A stretch of 64,000 nt of DNA, from assembly GCA_022113835.1 (NCBI GenBank), contig JAILWY010000008.1, positions 8,808,501 through 8,872,500 of the forward strand, read 5' to 3'. The position numbers were made by a program, and so were the translations under genes. The stretch comes from Atopsyche davidsoni (Eukaryota > Arthropoda > Insecta > Trichoptera > Hydrobiosidae). Below the pieces are notes generated by a model. It made no database searches. It worked only from the letters and a program-made list of their open reading frames with translations, and was not told the origin of the DNA. Below, piece by piece: positions 25,252 through 35,859 of this stretch; the first letter of the stretch is position 1; the number at the start of each line of letters is the position of its first letter.

Positions 25252-27272
25252 CCAACTACCTGTGCCCACGCGCTGGGGTCTCGTGTTCCTCGGAGCCCGG
25301 AGTCAACCCAACTTATCTCACGCATGGTTTCTGCCTGCTGAAAACTTGTTCTCAAAAATCCCAAACCAACACTTTTATTTTCACTTATTGATCCAACAAA
25401 TAACAGAAAACGGCAACATTACTTGTTAGAAGTCGACTAGGCAGTAGATTATGCCTAAATTTTATGAATCTCTAAAAAGTATGAGCTTGTTTCTCTAATA
25501 AAGTATATAAAATTGATTAGGTAAACCGGATTGAATATCTATATATTTATGAATAATTTTTATATTGGGATATACGCTCTGTGGGTGCTCATGCATAAGC
25601 AAAGTTTATTCCAATTTATTATAAAATTATAAGACGATTGTGATTTTTTTTTTTCCGACCTATAGAAACTGTTTCGCTTGCACATATAATATAACTATTT
25701 TTTTCCTTTCAAATGCTGAATTTGTGATGCATTACTTCGTTGTTTTCAGAGTTGTCACGTTAACACTCATTGCTCAATTGCCATGTCTTTCCATCGTCGT
25801 GAAACGAACTGTACAATTAATGTTTGCATGTAAATAAATGCAACGTTACCGTATATTTTGTGGATTCGTTTCTTGTGTATTAGCAATGCAATGTGTATTG
25901 ATTAAAATACGACTACTTTTAGATTTATGAGATATGTTCTGTTGACTCTAAACATAAGGTAAACATTACAAGACTTACAGTTCATTATATTTTTGTAAGA
26001 TATTGTCATAAAAGCCAATCTCTATGTTTCAACTGCTGATTACTCTGTATATTTTAATACCAGACACATCAGAATCAGAATATTAATATTGGGGGTCACC
26101 GCGAGACTGCAGATATTAAATATACATTTCAATATATCAATTATTGATTTCCAATATCTCATGCAAGCTACACGTCAAATTTTCAAATACAAAATTAATA
26201 TTAAAATATTTTCCCTTACTCTGCCAATCAATCGGCAAATTTATAAAAAGAGCTATTTAAATCATGTTAGTTATAAAATATCTCGAAGAGGTTTTGATAC
26301 TGTTTAAATTTGTTTTATTTATTTAGGGTTTTCAATGATTTTGAAATATTCAACTCAAATAGGATATAAATTAATTTATTTCTACTTACCCCCTAGATAA
26401 TTTAACATCTCGTCGCATTGTATTTTAAATCATGCATAAAATGTACCACCGAATTTCTTACGACTCCATTATATAAATGTCAACATGATGCGACTACAGG
26501 AATTTATGAATTTTTATTAATTCAATCCACTTCACAAACTCAATACTGCGAGCTTTTTATTCAGTTATATTTGCAGAAAAGAATTACATCTCGTCTCATT
26601 AATATAGTGTCACGTAAGTTAAAACTGGATTGGTAATTTTTTAATATTCTTCCCTTCGTGAGCGAAGGTCTCGCGGTCCATTAAATTTGTGATTTACAAT
26701 CTTCAGTATTTGAGACACGCTATACTTTTTTTATGAGTAGATTCGGTTGACCGTAATGTGCTTACGATATTCCAATCTTTAATGTGGATAAGCGTTCTTA
26801 TTCATATTATAATTAATTAAACTCTTTAGAATGGTTGTTACCGTGCAGACGCCATAAAAATACCATGTATGTTGGGTTCTTACAAATTTCTGCAGACGTA
26901 AGAAAATATACCCATCGAGATACCAAACATATACTTACAGAATGTATTGTAGTTTTTCTTCACTCTAATTTATGTAAAACAAAGTGTATAGAGAAATCAT
27001 TATTATAAGTATTTGACATTGTTTCAAATTACTCCGTATTTCTTACTGAATTTCATTTTTTTTTCATCGACATTGATTTAATGAATTGATTTATTTTTTG
27101 TGCGTAACAGTTTTGGCTTAGACTTGAAACTGTTAATTTACAAAATAAATGGTATTCTTCAGTTACATTAAGTAAAAATTATGTTTCTATCGTGAACTTG
27201 CTTAAAAATACTCTTTGTACAATGTAATAAATTATATAAATAAAGTTTTATATAATAATGAATTTTTCTTTT
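25252..27272 (+). other. Long 3' UTR/intergenic region after p47
   Basis: About 2 kb of AT-rich sequence lies between the p47 stop codon and the CFAP263-like gene. AATAAA signals occur at about 25497-25502, 25832 and 27239-27244, so p47 may have alternative 3' ends. No gene, transposon or tRNA is visible. The last + strand signal lies about 30 bases from a - strand AATAAA at 27273-27278 that fits the convergent gene. Confidence 0.45.
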
Positions 27273-27278
27273 TTTATT
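27273..27278 (-). terminator. Candidate poly(A) signal of the CFAP263-like gene
   Basis: Read on the - strand this is AATAAA, 63 bases past the stop codon at 27341. It lies very close to the last + strand signal of p47, so the two transcripts may end tail to tail or overlap. Confidence 0.4.
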
Positions 27279-27340
27279 CCTTTCATAATACAATTATCAG
27301 TATCCACACCTATTCAAAAAATCCTCGTCTGTGATAAATA

Positions 27341-28516
27341 TTAACTGGAACGTTGTCGAAGCAACTTCAGCAGGTGTGACTTGGGTATTTTGATGGACTC
27401 CAAGTGCTTGATGTTGCTCTCTAGGTTGTGAATTTCCACCTTCGTCTTCACATAGTCCAAAATTTGTGGTATTTCATGATGCAGTCTTGTACTTCTGACC
27501 GTTTGTAAGTCTTTGTTTATTAATCTGACCCTCGGCTTCATCGCTTCCTTCATGAGCCTGATCTCGCTAGTCTGATTTATTTTTTGTTCTATCTTTTTGT
27601 AGAGATCATTCATGCACGCAGTTTGTTCCATGAGCACATTCTTGTGATAAGTCAAGGTAGAATTCACCGAAGACTCTGTTTTCTTCATTGCCACCAATTG
27701 AGCGTTCTTCTTGGCAATAGCTTCAGAGCACAGCTTGTTATCTATGGCAATCTTTTCAAAGTCGATTGGCCTCAGCGACTTGCCCAACTCTTCCTTTTGG
27801 ATAAGCAGATCAATCAGTTGACGGTGCCTGGCTTTCAAAGTGCTAGTTATTAGGCGAAGTCTGCTCACTTCTGCATTAGTAAATCTACTCCATTCGTTCA
27901 TATATTTGATCCATTGTTCTGCAGAAGTTTTATTGGGCGTACCGTCGGAAAGGTAGCCTATTTGCATACCAAACCTCTCCAAAGCGACATCATTCTCTTT
28001 CGACATACAGCCAATATCTTCAACATGAGCTATTATCAGTGTAACCTGTCTGTGAATATTCTTACGTTCGCGATTGATCGCATTATTGACTTGATCAATT
28101 TCTTTTCTCACAATATCCGATCGTTGCTTGACATTTACTTTTAATCCGGAACCTATTGTTAGACCTCCAGCTGAGCTCGCGCCGACTTTTTTACTCATCA
28201 TTCTAGACGGGCTCTTGACTGCAGAGGAGACCACCATGGAACCTTTGCCTTGGCCGAGTAGTGTGTCTCCAGATATGGACTCTGCCCTTTCGTTAATTTC
28301 TATAGCTTGTTGGACGGCTACCAAGACACTGGGGTCATTTTTTACAAAAAACATCTCAAGCAATTCATTCTCGATCAGCGCAATCTGCTTTTGTAGCTGC
28401 AAGTTCTTAACTTGACTCTGCAAGTACCCATCTGAGAAGTCTTCTACATAAATATTACTGTGGGACTCACTGCCGATAGAAAGCTTGTTTTCCTTCTCCT
28501 TATTTTCAGGGAACAT
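27341..28516 (-). CDS. Coiled-coil ciliary protein, CCDC113/CFAP263-like (single exon)
   Basis: One uninterrupted frame of 391 codons. The first quarter is polar and low in structure, with a Ser/Gly-rich patch. From about residue 130 to the end it is almost continuous heptad-like coiled coil with no membrane segment. The stretch from KEELGKSLRPIDFEKIAIDN to the end has the spacing and key positions of the DUF4201 region of CCDC113/CCDC96 proteins, including a 'DFEKL..N' type motif and a late 'IPQILDYVKTKVEIHNLE' motif. Human CCDC113 has 377 residues. These proteins sit in the axoneme and at centriolar satellites, so the role here is probably in cilia or the sperm flagellum. The absence of introns contrasts with its split neighbours. 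CCDC96 is the main alternative. Confidence 0.75.
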   Translation of the reverse strand: MFPENKEKENKLSIGSESHSNIYVEDFSDGYLQSQVKNLQLQKQIALIENELLEMFFVKNDPSVLVAVQQAIEINERAESISGDTLLGQGKGSMVVSSAVKSPSRMMSKKVGASSAGGLTIGSGLKVNVKQRSDIVRKEIDQVNNAINRERKNIHRQVTLIIAHVEDIGCMSKENDVALERFGMQIGYLSDGTPNKTSAEQWIKYMNEWSRFTNAEVSRLRLITSTLKARHRQLIDLLIQKEELGKSLRPIDFEKIAIDNKLCSEAIAKKNAQLVAMKKTESSVNSTLTYHKNVLMEQTACMNDLYKKIEQKINQTSEIRLMKEAMKPRVRLINKDLQTVRSTRLHHEIPQILDYVKTKVEIHNLESNIKHLESIKIPKSHLLKLLRQRSS

Positions 28517-29950
28517 ATTTTATTCTTCTAAAGCAAAATTTCCATATTTATAAATGTATTAAAACCCCAGGAATGAATAGAAAATGGTTGACACCAGACA
28601 TATTTGTATCTTTATTTCACTTTATGTATAATGAAAGAAAATCTATTTCCATTGGTTGCTATGGTGAAATCGCAAACACATTTTCTAAGTGTCATTAGAA
28701 TTATTATAAAGTAGGTAAGTAAATATACTTTTTGCTTTTAAGTTTTCATAATCTCAGATCAATATAATTTTTAGTGTTTTAAAATTAATATTGCTATCCA
28801 AAAAGAAAATACAGACATTAGACATATAAGTAAACAACATACCTATTTATTTATTATACCTATATTTTTTCTATGTATTAATTTCAATTTGTAGTAGAAA
28901 ATGATCAGAACTTATAAATCGTCATTCGAAGCACAGTAAAAACTATGGTAAACCTGATCTATTGGGTCAAATTATAATACTTGTACAGTTTCAAATAATT
29001 TTTGTAAAAAAATTTAAATGTTTTTAATAAAAAAATACCCTTATATCAGATTTCTGAAAATGTTTGTGGTTCCTCTGTTTCATTGTTTGAAATGCTTTTT
29101 GGGAGGCGGTTTATGTATTAGCGTCGCGACACAATTGACAACCGACAGACAATTTTTTTTATAAAACACTCACCTTGCTACATTTTAACATCGCTTTTAT
29201 GCGATATGCTAAAAAATATGATAAGTGATGTCACTTTAGTGATAACATTACCTCCCTTTGCGCACTCAATCAAAGAAATATACTGAAACAGGCTTTATTT
29301 GGATTTGTTGTCGTGTTGTAACATTATCTCCCTATTTGAAAAAATATGCTGAAAAAGAGCAATGAATCAAGTCTGGTCATATTGGATGAGCTTTATTGAA
29401 ATTTGTTGCTGCATGTGTAACGTTACTACAGTGTATAATAAAAGACGTCCGATCATATTTGCATACTCATTGTGCAATCGACTGCACAACATACATTGAG
29501 TATATCGTAATCTCCTACATTCCACTTCTACACTTAATTAACAGGTTATTATTATGAAATATAATTTTTGAACATTTTTATCTTAAATGTTTACATGATA
29601 TTATTAACTCTAAGAATCCAAAGTAATCTCTAAGAATACAAATACAAATAAAATACAAGACGAGCATTAGGGAAAAACATACATAAGAGAAAAAGAAGGT
29701 CTACGCGCTCAACCATTCCCCAATAGCTGGCAACAGGTGTTATGACTCTTATCTAATGTTTGTGGCTTTTTCAGCGGAACAGGAGAAGTGTGTAGTTCTC
29801 CTTTAACGCCTTCAGACTTGCTCAGTGGCGTGCGTCACCATGAGGTTATTTGGTTTGGGTGGGAGGGGGTGGAGGAATGCCAACCAATAGAATGTTCCAT
29901 TGAGCGTAGTTCGTATCATATCATATATATGGAAGTAGCCCAGTCTCATC
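28517..29950. other. Intergenic DNA with no gene; small decayed repeats
   Basis: This stretch is AT-rich. A phrase like 'gcgacacaattgacaaccgacaga' at 29125-29150 belongs to the inverted-repeat family seen at 37769, 52130 and 60950. Two loosely similar phrases, near 29290-29330 and 29390-29430, suggest an old tandem duplication. I see no coding exon. Confidence 0.45.
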
Positions 29951-29954
29951 TCAA

Positions 29955-30755
29955 TCTATCTCACAGTCAATCTCATTTTATTAATTTGTCCCGGCAGCTG
30001 AAAAAGGTTGGCCACCCATGGTTTACAGTAAGTTGCACTGTTTACAAAAGATAAGGCCGTGTCAGTATCCACCTTCACTGGAAAATTCTGTCTTCCCTGC
30101 TCTGTTCCGAGTTCTCCCTCATTGCTGTTTTGCCGTAGTGCAGCCACGCACAGCCCTCTTCTGGACGAACTGCCGCCTGCCTCCAGCCCGCGGCACACTC
30201 TCTGCAAGTGTGACGCCCCTTCGCGGCACGCCGTTCGTTCGCTTCGAGCCGCTCCCGTGCCGGGAGTCCTGTGCCCGCGCCAGTGACCGGTCCAGGCCTC
30301 GGACACCATTGCGTACACCGCTGTCTCCTCCCCAAGGCTCCCCGCGCCCGCCGTGACGTTCTGCCACCTTCAAGGAACTCGCAATCTTGGCTACAGACGC
30401 AAAAATCAAGGAATCGTCACCGGCGAATAACCGCCGTCTTGTAACTTCGCTTCGTAAACCGCATACAAACCGGTCACGAAGATTCTCATTGAGGCTACGA
30501 AATCGCCAATTTTCTCGTCATTCGTCTGTCTGTGTTGTCGGAACCTGTATCTTTCGACGAGTACCGAGGGTGCCGGTTGTAGGTGATCCCGTAATAGTGA
30601 CGGTTTTTTAGACCTCACCAGATCCGCCAATGACTCGTAGGTGTCGGTCCCCATGATATCAACATTCGTCTTATATCATTTTTCAACAGTCTGAGTAGGT
30701 GCGATGACCACGCTCCGCCATTATCGTCGAACTCGCCCATCTTTCCCACCGACAT
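29955..30755 (-). pseudogene. Decayed gypsy-like (Ty3) retroelement gag-protease fragment
   Basis: Read on the - strand, a Met at 30755 starts MSVGKMGEFDDNGGAWSSHL, which fits the start of Ty3/gypsy-type Gag in insects. After a frame change comes a Gag core with RDHLQPAPSVLVERYRFRQ, then LRDRFVCGLRSE-like and FASVAKIASSLKVAER segments in other frames. Near 30060-29960 a protease-like segment follows, in which the expected Asp-Thr-Gly reads Asp-Thr-Asp. There are at least two frameshifts and several stops, and no RT or integrase is seen, so this is a dead fragment. Confidence 0.7.
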
Positions 30756-30879
30756 GGCTTCGCTTACTAGTACCGTTCTCTAGTAAAAATTGCAAATTCT
30801 CCTCTAAACAATAGAACAGCCGCCAAACACAGATAACTGACACGCGCGGTCTCTGCTTTACCGACGCGCCTGACAGCCC

Positions 30880-30900
30880 ATCCGGAGTGCCGCGCCAATT
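30880..30900 (-). other. Possible primer binding site/5' LTR edge of the gypsy-like fragment
   Basis: On the - strand, 'ttggcgcggcactccgg' lies about 130 bases before the Gag start, where a tRNA primer binding site would be expected. The LTR would then lie at plus positions above 30900. I do not see a second LTR copy, so this rests on position and the 'tggcgc' start only. Confidence 0.3.
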
Positions 30901-31039
30901 GTTTAAAAAATATATTCACTAATTAAACAGATAAATATAACAGAAAATAATTATATCGTTATAATTTTCTAAATAATGATTCTTTCCAGAAAATCATATA
31001 TTAACCTGTTGAAGTAGCATCTTATGGATGTAGTTTAGT

Positions 31040-31471
31040 TTGTTATGGGTCAGTAGTGTTGCAGTGTCGAAAAAATGTAATGATGAACGCCACTTCCAAA
31101 GAGTTCACGCCACTTTTAATACGAGCTATCTATTTAAATCTGAATCAAGAAAGAAGAAAATAAATCAACTAAATTCAAATCTGAATGCCCAACAGTCGGT
31201 TTTCACTAGGCCTGTAGTAAATTTTAAAAAAGCAACGATTGCTTTTTTAAAAATCTCTTACCAGTTCGCAAAGAAGAAAAATCCTTTCCGTGATGGTGAG
31301 TTGTTAAAAGAAGCATTTCTGACTGGCGCTGATTGCTTATTTGAGGGATTTTCTAACAAACGTGAGATTATGCCGGCAATACAAAACATACAAATGTCAG
31401 ACAACACCGTCACAAGAAGAATACATGCCATTTCAAAGGACTGTTATGTGCCCCTCTCGGAAGGTCACTAG
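31040..31471 (+). pseudogene. N-terminal fragment of a hAT-family transposase
   Basis: A 143-codon frame resembles the N-terminal part of hAT-derived, ZBED/GTF2IRD2-like transposases. It has an ERHFQRVHATF remnant of the zinc-finger end, a LNAQQSVFTRP motif, AKKKNPFRDGELLKEAFL and MSDNTVTRRIHAIS. The start of the zinc finger and the whole catalytic part are missing, so it cannot be active. Its end (31438-31503) is repeated in inverted orientation at about 32697-32760. Confidence 0.7.
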
Positions 31472-32760
31472 CTTGGCATGTGACTCCGCGGATGCACAAT
31501 ACTTGAAGGACTCTCGTTCAACGTTGATAAATGATAGACTTTCAATACTTTAATTATGTCGTTTATTACGACAGACAGACTGCGTCTCGTCTCGTCGGTG
31601 GTCAGGTAAGTCATGCGGCTAGGCGAGCAATGTCCTGAGCTCTCCAATACACAGGTACAAGACCTCCTACAAAGGGTCGGTCCCTATACACAAACATACA
31701 GACAAGGTACACACCGAACACAGTCATAAGAAAATAGATGCACAAATGTTATTAAACTAAATGGCAGTGTTTAATTAATAATAAAAAGGTATAACACGAA
31801 GACAAGGACAATTGCGGCATTCGTCCTTTAAAATTGTAATCTACTGGTTGGGAGGTCGTCACATAACAGGACATATAAACTCATCTGGAAATTTCACGTG
31901 TCTACCGGATATATCGGACACAGTACATTTAGCAGTCACGGTGAGAATGATATTTAGTAATTTTACACAAAAAGAAGATTTACTGAAAATATTACCCATG
32001 AAAGGACGAACAACAGGTGAGGATATCCATAACACATTTAGAACATATGTAATGTATATATTTATTGTCATGCATGAAAGGAGCAAAAGAATCGGGTCTG
32101 GGCGTGTCGGACGGGCTAGCGTTGCGCGCGCGCTCCCGGGCGCGGTCCCACTACTGCCCCCCACGGGGACTCTTGGCTGCTGGGTCTCCCCCCTGGCCCG
32201 GTGCGCCCCTCCTTAGCCGACCTGGGCGCCCGGGGCTCCCCCCGGCCGCCCATGCCGATGGCGGGCTTAGCGCGGACGCCCGGTCCACACGCGCCACGCA
32301 ACGCCACGCGCCCCGCCCCGCGCCCATCCCCGAGCCCGACCTCCGAGCAGCCGGATTACAGAAGACGCCACGCTTCCAGTCCGCAGCTCGGCGAGAGCCG
32401 CCGCTTATTCGTCGCAGCCCGGCTTCGAGACTCGCTTCCCACTCATTTTTTTTTATTTAATATAATTGTTTACATTTTCGACGCTAGGGGTGTCTCGGAT
32501 ACAATTGATATTATTTATAATGAACTTCGCTAGATGTCATTAACCTTGAAAATATTACTTATAAATAAATTTAAAAAATATATAATTATTTGCTACCTCA
32601 ATAAAATACTAAACAGTTCAAGCGCGAAACCTGCGCGCAGGACGGGGATTGCCAAACACTCCACCAAAACGTTAGTTAGTTAGTTCGAATGAGTATATCC
32701 AGTGTGCATCCGCGGAGTCATATATCACGCTAGTGGCGTTCCGAGTGGGGCACATAACAG
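31438..32760. repeat. Inverted copies of a 60-bp segment
   Basis: The segment at 31438-31503, which runs from 'ctgttatgtgcccc' to 'ctccgcggatgcaca', recurs as its reverse complement at 32697-32760, from 'tgtgcatccgcggagtca' to 'ggggcacataacag'. There are several mismatches in the middle. The arms lie about 1.2 kb apart and enclose the first GC-rich repeat. They may be remains of transposon ends. Confidence 0.55.
32064..32554 (+). repeat. GC-rich 0.5-kb repeat, copy 1
   Basis: It begins 'attgtcatgc' and 'gagcaaaagaatcgggtctg', passes through a very GC-rich 250-bp core, then 'ttacagaagacgccac', 'cccggcttcgagactcgct', a T-run, 'gacgctaggggtgtctcgga' and 'gaacttcgctagatgtc', and ends near 'ttaacctt'. 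Copy 2 at 33575-34104 has the same order of blocks. Open frames in it are Arg/Pro/Gly-rich and look like by-products of GC content. Confidence 0.75.
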
Positions 32761-32900
32761 TATCCATAAGTACCTACTGTCGCTTAGGCAAGCAATGTTG
32801 AGTCATACAGTTCATTGGAATGTGTCATAGGAGCCACGAGTCAGCGGCCAGCGACGCCGCGTTAAGAGCTCACGAGTCTGGTCTAACGAGTCTGATCGAT

Positions 32901-33551
32901 CAGTGCTTCTCAAAGTGGTCCCTACGGACCTCAGGGGGTCCATAGAAAATTAAAATCGATTTGGGGGTCCCTGAACAACGTCAGGGGGTCCGGTCCGCGC
33001 TAGGTTTAATATAAAATAAAAAATTGTGACACATTTTTATTAATATGGAAGTTAAAATAACTAACAATGAATACATTATTAGCGATTTTTACGTCATCGT
33101 CATCGCGTCATCAAGTAATAACAGGCATCGCGATAAGTACAGAAACGCAATAGAGTCGATACTTGCACCAACTAGTCTATAATATGAATTTGTGTAGTTT
33201 TTCACCTAGGGTAGGTCCGTAGGGTCCGTAGGCAAGTTTTGACTATGTGCCATGGGCTTTTCGCCGTTGATGTTATGTTGCTTGTTGATTATGGATGTAG
33301 ATCAAAAGGCTGGCGAAATGTTTGCGTATTCGTTTATTTATATGAACTGGACAAGACAGAATAATACGTGGTTACAGGTCGAGTGCCTGCGTCTCTCTGT
33401 GGGGTTGCATTATCGCTGGGGTTGTTGTAAAATTAGAAAGCCTCTACCTGCGGTAGGGGCGGAGCTTAACGAGTCAAACAATGTAGCGGTGTATTTGCAC
33501 TGACCGCCACGGGCTATTTGACCGTGGGCCAAAAGAGTTCGAGAGCCACTG
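32901..33551. mobile_element. Non-autonomous hAT-type element, 651 bp
   Basis: It starts 'cagtgcttctcaaagtgg' and ends 'gttcgagagccactg', whose reverse complement 'cagtggctctcgaac' matches the start: typical hAT inverted ends. The flanks 'gatcgat' (32894-32900) and 'gatcagat' (33552-33559) look like an 8-bp target duplication with one base lost. There is no transposase inside; an 83-codon frame has no recognisable domain. It lies just 24 bases before the second GC-rich repeat. Confidence 0.65.
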
Positions 33552-33574
33552 GATCAGATGGAACTGTGCACGCT

Positions 33575-34104
33575 ATTGTCATGCCAAAGAGGAGCAAAAG
33601 AGTCGGGTCTGGGCGCGTCGGAGGGGCTAGCACTGGAGGCCCTCTCGCACGCGCGCGGTCCGGCAACCGCCAGTGGGTTGCTGAGCTGGCCGGGCCACTC
33701 GCGGGCGCGGGTCTCCCTTCCGCTCCTCGCGGGGGAGGTCACAACCCACGCCTCCCCACGGAAGCGGCCACGGTCTCCCCGAGCACGGGTCGGCCCCCCT
33801 TTCACCCTTCACGGCTGACCTTGACGCCGCCCCGTGCCGATGGGGAGCCCACGAACGCTTCTCCCCTACGCCCATCCCCGAGCCCGACCCCCGAGTAGCC
33901 GGGTTACAGAAGACGCCACTCTTCCAGTCGGCAGACTGGCGAGATCCACCGCTAATATCTCGCAAGCCCGGCTTCGAGACTCGCTTGCTGCTGATTCTTT
34001 TTTTATTTAATACAAATGTTTGCATTCTCGACGCTAGGGGTGTCTCGGATACAATTGATATTGTTTATAATGAACTTCGCTAGATGTCCTTAACCTTAAA
34101 TATA
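33575..34104 (+). repeat. GC-rich 0.5-kb repeat, copy 2
   Basis: It is the direct repeat of 32064-32554, with the same starting, middle and ending blocks and similarity highest in the last 200 bases. The GC core differs by substitutions and indels. It ends directly beside the mariner remnant. The repeat class is not recognised; LTR, SINE-like or satellite-derived origins are all open. Confidence 0.75.
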
Positions 34105-34195
34105 TTGTTTTTAAAATATACGGTGTGTGTATTAATTTTTTCGGATTGTTTCGTGAAATTGGAGCTTTATTATAAAAAAATTGGTACAATATATT

Positions 34196-35120
34196 CTATT
34201 CAAAGTGTTGTCCATCGCTATCCACTACTTTTTCCCATCTTTCGGGCAAATTATAGATTCCATCCCAAAAGAACTGTTCGTCTTTTGAAGCCAAGAAAGA
34301 ATCAAGCCAATTTTTAATACCCTGTTTAGAAGTGAAGCGTATCCCAGAAAGGGCATTCTGCATCGATTGAAACAATTGGTAGTCGGAAGGGGCAAGGTCT
34401 GGGCTATAAGGCGGGTGAGGCAGATTTTCCCTTCCACTGTTTTCCAAATAGGTTTCAACCGATTTAGCAACATGTGGCCGAGCATTGTCATTATGGAAAA
34501 TATTCTGGCCGTTTTTCTGCCAATGCTCGCTTCACACGCACCAATTGTTGTCTGTAGAACCTTGGCGCCATGAATATTTGTCCTGGCCGTCGATATTGAT
34601 GCATGTCCTGGCTTATCCCATAATTTTTCACACTTCAGGTTGTCGTAGCGAATCCATTTTTCATCGACAGTGATGATATAGCTGCATTTCCGAAATGCAA
34701 AATCACCTTTCGACGTCTCTCAGCTTCAATTCATGTGGCACCCAATTTCCTTGCTTTTGAATCATTCCCAATGCTTTTAAGTGTCTTGAAATTGTTGCTC
34801 GATCAACTCCCAATGATTCTGCGAGTTCTGCTTGCGTTTGACAAGAGTCTTTATCGAGCAATACCTCTAATTCTTCATCTTCGAATGTTTTTGGTTGGCC
34901 TGGACGTTCTTCGTCATCCACATCGAAATCATCATTGTTAAAGCGTCGAAACCAGTTCTCACACTTTTTTGCGATAAAGCATGTTCACCATAAACTTCAC
35001 ACAGCAATCGGTGATTTTTAGCTGGTTTTTTCTTCCAATTGAAACAGATTTTCCGCGAATCCCGCAAATTGCGTTTTGTTTGTTGTTGAGAGCTCAAAAA
35101 AAAAACGTTGTATACTAAGG
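34196..35120 (-). pseudogene. mariner transposase pseudogene
   Basis: In - strand order it shows a damaged N-terminus (CEVYGEHALSQK), then in another frame VDDEERPGQPKTFEDEELEV and LAESLGVDRATISRHLKALG, the DNA-binding region. Next come VDEKWIRYDN with the first catalytic Asp, HNDNARPHVAKSVETYLE with the second, and HPPYSPDLAPSDYQLFQ with the third, 34 residues on as in mariner D,D34D. The part between NIHGAKV and FYRQQL is shortened, and frames change at least twice. Terminal repeats are not clear. It is therefore an inactive copy. Confidence 0.85.
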
Positions 35121-35159
35121 TAGCTTCTATTGCTTTGTAATAATAGTATACTTGCATTA

Positions 35160-35855
35160 TATAAACTCAGTAAATTATTTCAGTTTACCCACTTGTCCAA
35201 TTTTATTCTATCTTGTACTTACTATTTAACATATTCCTTAAAAACGTAAAGTTGGATACGAAAAATACATAAAAATATATTTTTTAATATTCTTGAACAA
35301 GGAAAACATGTTATTTTCAATAAAAGTTTGTGACTTTGAATCAGAGATGACGTTATTTGTTACAGAATTAAAATTTTGGTCGATTAAGTTTAAATATTTT
35401 TATTGTAGATGTCGTCCCTTGCAACGGAAATTTATTTTCTACTGAATTAAAAATTTATTGTATTTAAAAAAAGTAAATCAAATACTTTGTGTAAAATCAT
35501 TACTAGAACGTTTAATTTATTGATACGATTAACACTAAAAATATTTATATAGTAAATTTTTAAAAATTTTACAATTTAATTAATTATAATTATTTTTAAT
35601 GATATATTTTAAACCTTTGTTACTAACATTTAAATATAATGTTTTATTGATAGAGTTATAATATCGTCCCATTGTCGCTTTATCCAGAATGGGTATTTGT
35701 AAAAAAAAAATTCATGACTTTAGTTTTTATATTTTTAATATAAATTAAAATTTTTAATATAAGTTAATTATTAATTTATATATAAATGTTTTTGAGTTTT
35801 ACAATGAATTATTTGAGTTTCTTTCCAACTTTCTAGTAGGCAACTTCGCATTGAT
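35160..35855. other. AT-rich spacer, no gene seen
   Basis: This is very AT-rich sequence with A/T runs and no open frame of note. It separates the mariner remnant from the LINE remnant. Confidence 0.5.
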
Positions 35856-35859
35856 ATAC

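Noticed and set aside
29960..30410. Overlapping Pro/Arg/Ala-rich open frames on both strands
   Set aside because: They are by-products of the GC-rich composition. Only the - strand Gag and protease-like words make sense.
32065..32533. 131- and 134-codon frames in the first GC-rich repeat
   Set aside because: The second copy of the repeat breaks these frames with indels, so there is no sign of protein selection.
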